Shown here piece by piece: positions 34,995 to 47,600 of a stretch of DNA of 64,000 nucleotides (positions are counted from its first letter, which is position 1; every line of letters starts with the position of its first letter). The notes beneath the pieces are model-generated. The model was given only the letters and a program-made list of their open reading frames with translations. It made no database searches and had not been told where the DNA came from. This DNA comes from Hyalella azteca (taxonomy: Eukaryota; Arthropoda; Malacostraca; Amphipoda; Hyalellidae). A program made the translations under genes and the position numbers. Location of the stretch: contig NW_025941472.1 in assembly GCF_000764305.2 (NCBI RefSeq), forward strand, positions 272,316 through 336,315, given 5' to 3'.

Positions 34995-35870
34995 CTAGTG
35001 CTTCACACAAGTACCAATTTTGGCCTTCATCTGTGTCCGCAGCTTTTTATCTCTACTATATTCTAGGCGTGCAGCCTGATCCATTTAGGTGCAGGGGTTC
35101 GGCGTTGAATTCTTGGCTTTCAGAGCGCCCGTCCGCTCCGGTTTCATTTACCTCAGCTTTATGTAGCGACTTCAGGGTCAAGGAATTGGAGTTTAGTCTG
35201 GGTAATGGCTAGGTGCAAATATAGTTATGCGGCATATGATCGGAAGGCGGTGCCATCATGGGATCATGCTAGATCTCCGATAGTAGCTAGGTTGCTCTCT
35301 ATCAAATATCATCTAACGGTCTAAGATTGTAAGTTCTGAAGTTGCTTCGCGGGCCTTCCCGTAGCATTCTGGTGAACATCTCGTTATGATGAAAGGCTGA
35401 AGTGTTGGGATTACAGATCTGACGGATGTCGCTGTGGCTAGCACCCTCCGCTAAGGTTCGGGAGTAAATACTGTCGGACGCTGGCAGTATTTACTGCCCT
35501 GTGTGATAGGGGCCTAGACATGCAGTACTGTCAGGGGCACTAGGCAGTCGTCACAGTACGGCATAAGGCGTAGGCTAATTCCACACTAGGGTACAGTGCA
35601 TCACTTAATTAGGTAGCTACGAGTGAGGGGATCGAAATTATGTCGAAAAATAAACTCAACAAAATTCTTACATTTTTATTCTTAAATAACTAAATTTTGA
35701 ACAATTAAAAACACTCATTTGGAATATTTCCCTATCATATCCTATTGAAAGTATCTTTTAGTTGGCGTTTTTTTTTTCATCGAAAAGGTTTTTCATCACA
35801 GGTGCGAGGTGTCTGTAACGAAGACTTCAGTAGGAGGTTATGATCGGGCATAAGGTGCTGATAGGAATTC
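34995..35870. other. Intergenic, no gene recognised
   Basis: Mixed composition with short unrelated frames; one 105-codon frame to 35212 starts inside the SINE-like element. Nothing supportable. Confidence 0.4.
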
Positions 35871-35964
35871 GTTACGCCAACCTTCAACGTATCTGGCCAC
35901 ATGCAAACCTTCAACGTTTCCGACCGCACGTCAATCTTCAGCGTATCTGACTACTCGCACAACC

Positions 35965-36238
35965 AAACCAACTTCACTTGAAATCAGCTACCATCTAGTA
36001 ATGTTTCTTAAGACGTCATTGTGAACAAAGCATCTAATTAAAAAAAAACTCTTCAGATGATCTTATCAGATGCGCACATCTTTAACATCATTTATAAAAC
36101 TTCATGATTGATCGACAGCTGTCTGTCATTCTGTTAGCTTGCTGCACCTGGATCAACACGACTGAGTTACCTTGATGAACCTAGACCAACACGAATGAGT
36201 TAGCTTAATGCACCTGGACCAACACGACTGAGGCTAAT
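35965..36238. repeat. Dispersed repeat with 33-bp terminal minisatellite, copy 2
   Basis: Direct partner of 30205-30480, with the same order of blocks. It is preceded by CAACGTATCTG-type units related to 26080-26340. Confidence 0.8.
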
Positions 36239-36248
36239 AATATGAACG

Positions 36249-36890
36249 TTGCTGTGCGAGGGCACAACTTGTGCCCAGTTCTTTGCCAGCGCCCTCCAGC
36301 CCTCCCATACCTCATTCCGCATCGTTTCTGCACCACTAGGGGACCGCCCCATGAAAGCCTTCATTAAGTCGAGGTTCGGCCACCTTGTCACACCACTCGT
36401 GGCAAATGTCATCTTACCCGCTGGTAGAAGCCAAACAAATGTCATCTTACACGGAGAAGCCAAACGGACTCTCCGCAGGGAGATCGACTACCGCGTTGCG
36501 GCGACTGACGCCATAAACGCCGTCCTCGCTGCCCCTCCGCCGCCGATTGCATCGGCTGAGGCCTCACTCCCTCGCCCCTCCCGTTCGGCGCTATCCCAGC
36601 TCCGCTCGGGATACTGCAGCTCCCTAGCGTCATACTCCGCTAGGATCGGACGCTGCCCTAGCTCCGCCTGCCTGGAGTGCAGGGATCCCCTACAATCGGT
36701 CCAGCACCTCTTTGTCTGCCCCGCCTTCCCCACGTCCCTCAGAGGCTCAGCGTCTCCTCACTGTGGGACAGCCCCATGGAGGCAGCGGCATTCCTGGCCA
36801 CCCTCACTGTCTTCGCCCACCTCCCCCTCTTCCGGTGCCTGCCCCCACCCACCTCCTGAGCCTCCTCCCCGGTGAGCGTGACGGACGCAA
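36249..36890 (+). mobile_element. LINE ORF2 C-terminal fragment (different family)
   Basis: The frame from 36249 reads LSQLRSGYCSSLASYSARIG, then ACLECRDPLQSVQHLFVC. The C-x2-C...H...C arrangement is typical of the end of Jockey/I-type ORF2 proteins. It drifts out of frame after about 36730. Higher GC than its surroundings. Confidence 0.75.
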
Positions 36891-37021
36891 TAAACAACAA
36901 CAACAGGGCACAAGTGAGCACATCAGTGCTTCTGCTCCATTTATATCCCCTATTATATTGTTCCACTTATATCTGTCCGAGCGTAGTTTGTGGATCCAAA
37001 TCCTCATGTGTTTACAGGCAG

Positions 37022-37990
37022 TCTGAGATTTATGACACGACAGGATGGGATTTATGACACGAGGGCTGAGGGGATTTATTTGAAGTTTAGACACCTCCCC
37101 ACAGTCCCCAGCCCGATTAAGCCTCCCTGATTACATCGTTTACGCTCCGAGTATAAACGCGTTCACGAACAGACTAGATAAAGCTATGGGGAAATGTATA
37201 TTCAGACCTAAAATGCCTAGCACCATATCAAACCCAGTGGAAGTCTAGTAAATATTTCAAACTATCGACAGTTTGGAAAAGATCCGGTAGAAGGACCTGT
37301 TTTTACACTGTAGGTCTCCTATGGACAAGTAACGAAAAGTACCTACAAGAATCGGCGACAGGCCACATCTGGTCTATTGTTCAGCGCCGACTTCACTAAT
37401 CACTATGCAATGCTATTAGAACAAGGTTGTACACACAAATCACGTACTCACATCTATCGAGATAGGACCCTCGTGTTATCACTTCCGCTGCATCGGTATG
37501 TTCCCCGCCTCACAATTCACAACCATGATGCCAATACAGAACCTACAACACTTTTCGACTTTGGTCGGAACTGTCACTAAAGATCGATATTCATATGCGA
37601 CTGTGGTGGACAAGTATCACGGCACGGTAAGCTTTGCCTGTCAGTAGTTATGCAGGTCTATTTTCTCGTTTCAGGGTGACGCGCAATACTTGTAAATCAA
37701 TCATCAGCTGCTACGCAACACATTGCAATTTTCAATAAAAAATCAGCATACTACTTCAAAAATAATTTATTAGATCCCCAAATATTGTTTTTTTTCGAGC
37801 CGGATACCTCTATCATGTCATGAAATTTACATAGTTTAAAATTAGGTTTATTGATCCGGATAAATAATCTAAACTGACCTTCACAATTCTTTTTTTAAAC
37901 AGAGGAACATTTTTACCTGCTTTTCCTAACTAGAGTAAAAATTAAGAGGGTCAAAACTTTCATCTGCAAAGGCTTGGTCCACTCACGGTT
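37022..37990. repeat. Long dispersed repeat, copy B, split by a LINE
   Basis: Matches 23040-23785 in two parts, 37022-37097 and about 37406-37990. The intervening segment is a LINE 3' end absent from copy A, so that insertion is younger than the duplication. Confidence 0.8.
37100..37400 (+). mobile_element. LINE 3' end nested in repeat copy B
   Basis: GCCTCCCTGATTACATCGTT, then a degraded C-terminal RT block and an AGAATCGGCGACAGGCC ... CAGCGCCGACTTC end. Same family as 16485 and 26690. Confidence 0.85.
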
Positions 37991-37994
37991 GAAC

Positions 37995-38850
37995 TATATA
38001 AAGTTGACCCACGGGAAGTTCCGTCTTTCAGTTTAGCTTTCTTGTTACGTAGATCGAGAAACGTAAACAAGCCCGTCATTCCCATGACGAATTTTTTGAC
38101 TGGTTTCATCTCATTTCGGTGATTGGTTTATGCCCGTGACGTCACTGAGATCAGTGACGTCACAGGCGAAAAACAAACTACATCAGCAAAAGTGAGCTTC
38201 TCATGGGTCAACCTTGTACCAGTTCAACCATGATCCCACCAATTTTCACGTTTCACCATATATTCAACTGACAAGCCGTAAAATTTATTTGCGGAAGGAC
38301 AAGGCTGGTTCAAAAAGCAAAATATTTAAGCCTTTAAAGATTTCATACGTGGAATTTGCGCAGAATAGCATTCAGATGTACGACCCAAAGTATTCCAAGC
38401 GGTGTAATAGTTGACGTAACAATTTGAATATTTTCTGGAGTACGAATCTCTCTTTCCTCTTATGTACTGAATCAATAGATCAACAAACATTTGAATGAAT
38501 GCGCAGAACCTTATTAGATGTACGCATGGGATAACGAGACTGAGTTCAAATATTCTGAAATTGCTGAAGGGTAAATAAACAACGCATGGATAAATCAAAT
38601 AGAAAATCTTTACGTACAAGAGATAAAATCGTATGTTCAATTAATAAACACTTCTGGTTATGATGATGATACATAAATAAGTTCAGCAACGCTTCAATCA
38701 TAAAAACCTCGTAAATAAATACAAAAAGAGTAGTATGTACAATGTTTTTGTCCTTTTTGAACACAGAAGACAGTGATGGCATTCCTTAAGTCCTCCTGTA
38801 TCTTTCAATATCCCTCATATCCACACTGGAAATGCCTTACATATGCAGAA
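37995..38850. other. No gene recognised
   Basis: AT-rich; includes the near-palindrome CGTGACGTCACTGAGATCAGTGACGTCAC (two TGACGTCA CRE-type sites at about 38137 and 38155). Frames are short. Confidence 0.4.
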
Positions 38851-38859
38851 CAGAGCTGG

Positions 38860-39012
38860 GCAGCGCTACTTGGAAATGTAGCGGCGCTACCGCTACCGCT
38901 ACATGCTCTAAATGTAGCGGGCGCTACCGCTACCGCTACACCCACTAGATTGTAACGGGCGCTACCGCTACCGCTACAGTAAAATGTAGCGCGCTACATT
39001 AGCCGCTACAAT
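38860..39012. repeat. Minisatellite GCTACCGCTACCGCTACA
   Basis: Units of GTAGCGGGCGCTACCGCTAC, alternating forward and reverse, so the array can fold on itself. It runs into the N gap. Confidence 0.88.
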
Positions 39013-39015
39013 GGC

Positions 39016-39490
39016 NNNNNNNNNNNNNNNNNNNNNNNNNNNNNNNNNNNNNNNNNNNNNNNNNNNNNNNNNNNNNNNNNNNNNNNNNNNNNNNNNNNNN
39101 NNNNNNNNNNNNNNNNNNNNNNNNNNNNNNNNNNNNNNNNNNNNNNNNNNNNNNNNNNNNNNNNNNNNNNNNNNNNNNNNNNNNNNNNNNNNNNNNNNNN
39201 NNNNNNNNNNNNNNNNNNNNNNNNNNNNNNNNNNNNNNNNNNNNNNNNNNNNNNNNNNNNNNNNNNNNNNNNNNNNNNNNNNNNNNNNNNNNNNNNNNNN
39301 NNNNNNNNNNNNNNNNNNNNNNNNNNNNNNNNNNNNNNNNNNNNNNNNNNNNNNNNNNNNNNNNNNNNNNNNNNNNNNNNNNNNNNNNNNNNNNNNNNNN
39401 NNNNNNNNNNNNNNNNNNNNNNNNNNNNNNNNNNNNNNNNNNNNNNNNNNNNNNNNNNNNNNNNNNNNNNNNNNNNNNNNNNNNNNNNNN
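39016..39490. other. Assembly gap (475 Ns)
   Basis: All N, flanked by tandem repeats on both sides; open frames crossing it are meaningless. Confidence 0.99.
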
Positions 39491-39672
39491 CTCTGCACAG
39501 GAGCCACAGCTCTGCACAGGAGCCACAGCTCTGCACAGGAGCCACAGCTCTGCACAGGAGCCACAGCTCTGCACAGGAGCCACAGCTCTGCACAGGAGCC
39601 ACAGATCTGCACAGGAGCCACAGCTCTGCACAGGAGCCACAGCTCTACACAGGAGCCACAGCTCTACACCAG
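39491..39672. repeat. 18-bp minisatellite CTCTGCACAGGAGCCACAG
   Basis: About ten near-identical units starting at the N gap. Probably longer in the genome. Confidence 0.93.
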
Positions 39673-39679
39673 ATCCACT

Positions 39680-41630
39680 TCTCCATCACGCAAAGGACTC
39701 CGAGCGCTGTTCGTCCTCTTGAGCCTCCTCGATCCTAGCCATGGCGTCGCCGCCAGGAGACATCACATCGTCTTCTCTGCGCGAGGAAACGGACACTAAA
39801 TCAGATGCCTGTTTGATGTATAATAAAACATGCATTTGATGATACAATTGAAACCGCGTGACATAGAGGAAAGTAATCGAAGAGCACAAAAAAACTACTT
39901 GACGTACAACAGGCGCTTTTTACTTAGTGCAAGCAAGGCCATCACAGCAATAAGAAAAACCAAGCAATGACTTCGTAAAGCATTGATCCTAACTTAGGGC
40001 AGTTGGAACTCTGAACTTTAACACTGGAAGTTAACATCACAATCAAGAAGAAATTCTAGAAATTTCAGCAGTAATGTTATAAAATCAGTTCTGAACGTGG
40101 AGCCCAGAGTGCATGAGAACAATTAGCAACTTAGGACTTTTATCAGGATCTTCTAAATTCTACACAAAGCGCTACCGTAAACTATGTACCACATAAATCA
40201 CATTAATCAACTTTTTAAACAATAATGTCTGATGTACAATGAGAAATGTCAGCACAATATTTGATTCTTGTTGTAATGCCAACAAGAATCAAAATTATAT
40301 TGAAAACGATCCCATCGCTTTGGATGTTTCTCTATTGCTAAAAAATAACATTAATGATGAAATACAACCGTTAAGCAATCAGAAAAGCAACAAAGCCATA
40401 CAGATTTAATCACAGTTTATAAGCAGTTCATTCTAAACTGTTGTCTTGCATGGGAAAAGGTTAGATTAATTTTGAGCTCGATTAAAAAATAATAAGATTA
40501 ATCGAGATTAATAATTCTCATCCGGCTGCGACATGCGTAAGAAGTTTGCCATGACTGTTTTGCCATGAAAACAACATGACTGTTGTTTGCCATGAAGTTT
40601 GCCGTAAGAAGTTTGCCATCAGCAAAGAAGACGCAGCATTTACCTGGCATTTGCAGCCTGGTCAAGCGTATGAGCAGAAGCTACCTCTCCTGTAGCAGAG
40701 GTTGTTGGGCGGGCGGTAGAGCGCGAAGAGAGGTATCTGGTAAGACTCGTGTCGCTATCGGTATCGCTACGAGACAAACCAAGTCAGGCGATAAGCAAGC
40801 ATTCCGAGTAGCATTAGTCACGTTATTATAGAAAGACTACGACTAGAACGGTGACCTTATTAGTAGCAGGTTTCTCTGCGCAAATTATTGATGGCTAAAT
40901 TTGAAATAACATGCAATAAATGAATTAAAGTGAAGATTGAACCAAATACGAGTAAATTAATTTTTGCAAAGAGGTTACCTGCTGCACATAAGTACCGTTC
41001 AAGAAGTTTATTAAACACAAATCTTTACGACCCATTTCAATAATAAATATATTATTATGCAAACATTAAGAAGCGGTATGAATCGCCCAACACTCAAGAC
41101 AAAGTTTTAATTCCATCATAAATCTAAATCAATCGCCGAAGCACACAAATTTAAGATGTTAGTAAGCAAATGTACCCTAGCACATGCGAACACTTCGACA
41201 TTAATGGCTCATAGCACTCAGAATTAATTACAAAGGGGCTAACGATTTACACTGAGTACTTAAGCGTAGAAATTTTGACGCAAGAGCGAAATGCTTTCAT
41301 CATGATATAGAATTATAGTGATGTGAGTAATGACAAGAAACTTCGAGTGCAGAATTTCGCTAGAGTATATTGGGGTTTGCCTCCAACACGGACATTTAGA
41401 CTTACTCTGTGCTCTTCAGGTATTTCTAGGAGGCAAGACGAATCTTATACATCCAGCAACGTTAATGTTCCCAAGCAAGTCATATGCAATTAACCAACAA
41501 TCACATATAATCATGTTGAGGTATAGCTCTGCGTTAAGTGACACACATGCCATATCATAGAAGGAGGTATTATCTCTTATCAAAAATCTTATTTAAAGAA
41601 TTAGTTGCTCAACATGGAGATCCAAAGAAA
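39680..41630. other. No gene recognised; possible downstream Myo18A intron or exons
   Basis: This lies on the 3' side of the last Myo18A exon seen. The final Myo18A C-terminal exon should follow on the minus strand, but I could not find it here. Confidence 0.4.
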
Positions 41631-41635
41631 CTGAC

Positions 41636-44600
41636 CTGTCCGATAACTCAGAGTCTGAGTCAGAGATGTCCCCCTGGAGGGCGACTTGCAAATCTTCTAT
41701 TCTCTTAAAGGCTAATTTGAGATCGCTCTTGAGGGTGGATACTTCAGACTCCATGATCTCCATCTGCTTCTCAAGCTCCTGTTTCTTGGAGTTAAGCTCC
41801 GTGTTTCGTTGCTCGAAGAGGGCGGCTTCTTCCTTGGCCTGACGCAGCTGACGGCCGAGCTTCTTGTTCTGCTCGAGGCTCTGCGACTCCTTCACCTTCG
41901 CCAGGTCGCACTCACCGCTCAGGCGCTCCACCTGCTCCTTCAGCCTCGTCACTTGGCTCTGTCAACGGCAATACAAGTCACATTCACTGAACTGTGCACG
42001 CCGTGTTTACGTCAACAATGCACGCCGTGTTTACGTCAACAATGCACGCCGTGTTTACGTCAACAATGCACGCCGTATTAACATCAACGATGCACGCCGT
42101 ATTCGCGGGAGGAATTAATCGAATAATGGCGCATAAAGACAAACTATTGATAGGATTAAGGGTATAAGGTAAGATATATGAAGACTTTTGTACTATATGA
42201 ATGATGAGCACAAGACCCTTGCAGTCCGACTATGCAGTCAATAAAGAATACAAAGTTAGCTAAAATGAGATACAAGAGTGTGCAGTTGTAAAAACAAATG
42301 TAAGTAGGCATTGTAGGAAGAAGAAATAACAAATAGTTTCAATACTTCTGAAACATGTTGATAATTTGAAAGCTTATGATTTATATAAAATGTCAGTTAT
42401 TCGCTATTGAAACTCACCTCAATTCTTTTCTTGGTAGCGAGTTCGAGTTCAAGTTTAGACTCGAGCTCCTTGACTTTCATCTGCAACATCCGCTGCGTGT
42501 GGATGTTGGCGGTCTCGCCCTCCAGCACCTCCACCTTGCTGCTCAGCTCCAGCAGGCGCTCTGACAACAGCTGTCCAGTCATCGATGTTAAGTCAGTCTT
42601 TAATGGCATGTAATATATGTGTTTTGTTGATAATTAATGGCATGTAAAATGTGTTTTGTTGATAACTTAGCCTAAACGTAAGCCAGACAGCAGCTGTCCA
42701 GTCATCCATGTTAAGTCATTCTTTAATTTCATGTAAAATGTGTATTTTGTTGATAATTAATGGCATGTAAAAGGGGTTTTGTTGATAACTTAGCCTAAGC
42801 ATAAGCCAGAAAGCAGCTATGCAGTCATGGATGCTTAGTAAGTCAGTCTTTAATGGCATGTAAAATATGTTTTATTGATACCTCAGCCTAAAGATAAGCC
42901 CAGACAGTAGCTGTGCATTCATGGATGTTAAGTAAGTCATTGTTTAATGGCATATAAAATATGTATTTTGTTGATATCTCAGCCTAAAAGTATGCTTAGA
43001 AAATATCAGAAAAATATTTCATCTCGATGAGCAAGAGTCTGCATGTGCAAAGTTGTTCTTCAATTGTTCAGTATGAACTAAGTTGATTATATGTTGGCAT
43101 ATTTACAGTTAGCACACGTAGAGTTAATATTTGGAGTCAACACGAAGTTTGAAAGAATATATATATATATATATACGTACTGAGCCCCTGGTCCTCATAC
43201 AATCTGAATTTAGAAATTTTATATTTATAATTTTGAATATAAATATCCCGTCACTTCTAATATGGGTTCCCCCGTTTTTACTAGTGATGCCTCAATAATT
43301 TTTTCAAATAATTTGGCTTCAGGAAAATTTACTTCGATGATTGCGTAGGCAAAGTACTCCACACTTTACATAACAAAAACAAAATAAAGGGCTGTGAAAT
43401 AAGGAATCTAAAATGTCTCCCTATTTCCTAATGGGTTATAAAGGCAACTAAGGCTAAGATAGAAGTCAGATAAACTGAATAAGAGATGAAGAATACAGAT
43501 AAGAAGATGAAGAAAATGAAGAATACAGATAAACTTAAAGTGATGAAGAAGATGAAGAATACAGATAAGAAGATGAAGAATACAGATAAACTTAAAGTAA
43601 TGAAGAAGAAGAAGAATACAGATAAAGTTAAAATGAAATATTTGCCATCGTACCTGCTTCTCTTGCTCGAGCTCGGCTATTCTCTGTGACTGTTCAGAGA
43701 GCGTGATCTGGTCGACGGAGATTTGTGACACGGTCGACTTGTATTTCTTCAGCGTCTCTGCGTGCAGCTCCTCGTTCTCTTCAAGCTAAACACGCAAAAG
43801 AACACTTAATACAAGCACCAAATTCTCTTATCTAAATTGAAGTATTGCAAACACGGTTCAGGAAGTATAAAACTCGTATGGAAGCATTAACACAAGCAAC
43901 AAATTATCTTCTCCAGAACTTCAAATATGTGAACACGGTTCACGAATTACAGAATTCGCATTCTCTTCAAGCTGAACACGCAAGTAAACAATTAACACAA
44001 GCAACAAATTGTCTTCTCCAGAAATTCAAATATGTGAACACGGTTCAGGAATTATAAAACCCGTATGGAAGCATTCAATTTGAACGTCTGTCTATATTTA
44101 CGGCAGTTCACTCGCATACGAATAAGAGAACATTTACATTAAGTTATTAATTGGAGCGTGTAACTACCTGCAATTTTGCTAAGACTTAACATATGTTACC
44201 AGTGCCTAATAATAATAGCCTAGTACTTGCAATACCTTGCAATATTAATAGCCAGTACTTGTAATATTAATAGCCAGTATTAATAGCCAGTACCTGCGTC
44301 TGGAGTTCGGTCTTCTCCTTGAGGAGCCTAGACGAGCGGTCCTCGGCCTCCTTCCGGCAGCGCTGGGCGTCCTCCAAGGAGACCTGCAGCTCAGCGAGGT
44401 CTGCGTCAGCGGACTGGCGGGCCTTCAGCGCCGCGGTCTTGGCGAACTCGCAGTCCTCCAGCTGCGTCAGTTAAGGGGGACAGTTGCAGGTGGGAACAAT
44501 GGCTCAATGGCATTTTAAGATCCTTAGTATTTGTTAAGGACGTAGCAGTCCCAGGCCACGATCGATGGATCGCCGCCTCTGATTATCGTTCATCCGCCCT

Positions 44601-47600
44601 CATTTGGGCCAAGATAGTACTATAAGATAATTAATGCCAGGAGCTGGATGGTATTAGAAGAAAATATAGTATGATATTAGACTATCTTTCTATAGTACGG
44701 TATATGAAAAGACAGTAATGTGTAAAACAGTAATAAATAACTGTTTTACTGTGTAAACACACAGTTTACTGTTTTGTAAACAACTGTGTTATTACTGTTT
44801 TGTGTGTACTGTTGTAAACAACTGTGTTATTACTGTTTTGTGTGTACTGTTGTAAACAACTGTGTTATTACAGTGTAAAACAGTAATATTGTATAGGAAG
44901 AGGATCGCGCAATTAGATTAGGTACTCACATGTCGTCAAGTAGATGTTTTGGTAAACTTGTTATGGTCAAAAAGATTGATTTCAGTTGCCAAATATAATG
45001 GTACAATGAAAGTTAAGTTCCCTCAATAGCTTGAATTGCATGATCAAAAGTGAAGAAAATGGTGAACGTAAATACTGAAATCTGTACACCGCCCTTGAAG
45101 TTATAAATCTCAATGCATTTCGATAAAAACAACAAATGTTATGTATTTAGTTCCGACAGAATTTCGTCTTTTACAATCATTGACCGTGCGATTCATTATC
45201 AGATACCTAAAGTACGCATCCCGAACCCAATAAATATATATATATTAAGGGGACCTGCTACCCTAAATCGAGGTAGCCTCTAACTCCTACAGTTATTATC
45301 CGATCATCATGAAACTTCACGTACATACGTAAAATGTAAAAATAATAACATTTTACTTCTATGAATTTTTCGAAAAAATTGATAGAAAACGTGATATTCA
45401 TAGAAAACGGACAAATAAGGGGTACTATAGAAAATCTATCTCCTCCCACAAATATCGTCCGACAATATCGAGACACATATCATTAGATTCGTAAAGACCA
45501 TACCTATCAACTATACCATCACTTTTTTCATTTTCCCCATAGTTTTTTTTATGCGCGTTTTTCTCATTTTTTCACTTTTTTTACCCCCTCCCCCCCCTTT
45601 CTCCCCCATATATAAGACGAACCATGCACAAATTCAAAAAAAGCGATAGATAGGTCGATAGATATGGTCTTTACGAATCGAATGATATAACTCTCATTGA
45701 TGTAGCTTGAAAACTGTAGGAGGAGATAGGTTTTCCGTGACAATAAGTTGCATAAGTTGAACTTTTCGGGACGGCGCGACAAAGTCTCGCGCGCCTCGAA
45801 ATAGGCACTCAATGTAGCATGGATACCAAATTATAGGCTTCTGTAGCTTAGTCCACTCAAGGATGCAAGCAGCAACTTGTAGCGCACCTCCACGTACAAT
45901 GTTAGGAAGGTAACTGAGCTCAGATGCCAGATACACCAAGATATGTAGTCTTGCCGCTGTAATTTTCTCTGGTCTATTTACTGAAGGAACTCCACCCCCC
46001 GCCCCCAAATAAAGGCGGGCCATCTGCGTCAATATTGCCGTACATGAATCGCAGTAGTATCGTTGGAAAGCTCAGAATGTCAGCTTTAAGATGAGACTAA
46101 GCATGTAACTGCAGTACAACTCAAGTAGAAACTATATTCAAAGATTTCAGCAGCTAATTTCTTTATATCTAATTACTTAAAGAACTCTCCCACCCGCTTC
46201 CCTTTAAAGAGACGTCATTAACGTAAATATTGACGTACAGCGATGGTAGTGGTACCATTGGAAAGAGCAGAATTCCAGCTTTCAGATGAGCACAAAAACA
46301 CAAAAATGCCAAAATTGAAGATTTTGGGTGGCAGGTCCCCTTAATAGTTCTAGATTAAAAGTTTAGCGTCAAGTACACTTTTCGATGGTAATTTTTAGTT
46401 ATCGAGGCCAACCTCAATAATATGAGTGGCCATCGGGGCTCCGCATGATGATGCTGGTGCAGTGGTAATTTTTAGTTATCCAGTCAAGACTCAATAATAT
46501 AAGTGGCCCCTGGCCTGAGTCTTGAGCCCTCCGGTGCCCCCTAAATAGTTCTAGAGTAAAAGTTTAGCGTCAAGTACACTCTTCGCTGGTAGTTTTTAGT
46601 TATCCACTTGAGACTCAATAATATGAGCGTCTACTGACCTGAGTCTTGAGCTGCCGGATGATGAGCTTGCTGGGACCGTCGGTTTGCGTCTTCTCCAGCA
46701 TCGTCTGAGTGTCTTTGAGCAGAGCCTTCGTCTTGCGGAGGTCTTTCTTCAGTCTGAAAAAAACAAAGACAGGAATGTATACTTGAAGAAAATATACACA
46801 GGAATGTATACTTGAAGACATTATGTACAGGAATGTATACTTGAAGAAAATATTACAGGGATGTATACTTGGAGAAATTATGTACAGGAATGTATACGCG
46901 AAGAAAATGTGTACAGAAATGTATACTTGAAGAAATTATGTACAGGAATGTATACGCGAAGAAAATGTGTACAGGAATGTATACTTGAAGAAATTATGTA
47001 CAGGAATGTATAGTACTTGAATAAAGTATATTCAGCAATGTTTACTTTAAGAAAGTATTACAGGAATGTATACTTGAAGAAAATATATTCAGCAATGTTT
47101 ACTTTAAGAAAGTATTACAGGAATGCAGTAGACTTGGAGAAAGCATGTACAGGATGTACCTATACGTGAAAAAAGTATAGACAGTAATGTATTTGCATTT
47201 GGGAAATGTGAAAAAATTTATTAGCGCTTACTTGAAAACTTGCATTTGATCAGATGCAGAGAGCGTTAGCAATCTTGATTGTAACTCACAAAGTAAATCA
47301 GAATTGATAATGAGAATTAAAACGAAGAATTATATGAAGAAAAGTCTTGCAAGAAAAAAAAAACTTTGAATACAATTCTTTTACGCAATAACCGAGAAGA
47401 ATGAGTTTCTTGCGGTGTCTGGAATAAACTGCAAAATGCTCTACATATACTAAGTTACATTTATGCAATATAAAAGTTGGGCCAACCAAGAATTTATTCG
47501 CGAATTAAAATAAATATTTCAACAACTTAATGGTGATAACTGACGTCATGCCGAAGTGCACTACGTGTATTAATTTACATTTAATTAATACAGCAAGCCT

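Noticed and set aside
38974..39799. Long frames crossing the N gap
   Set aside because: Translations are mostly X plus an 18-bp repeat; not genes.
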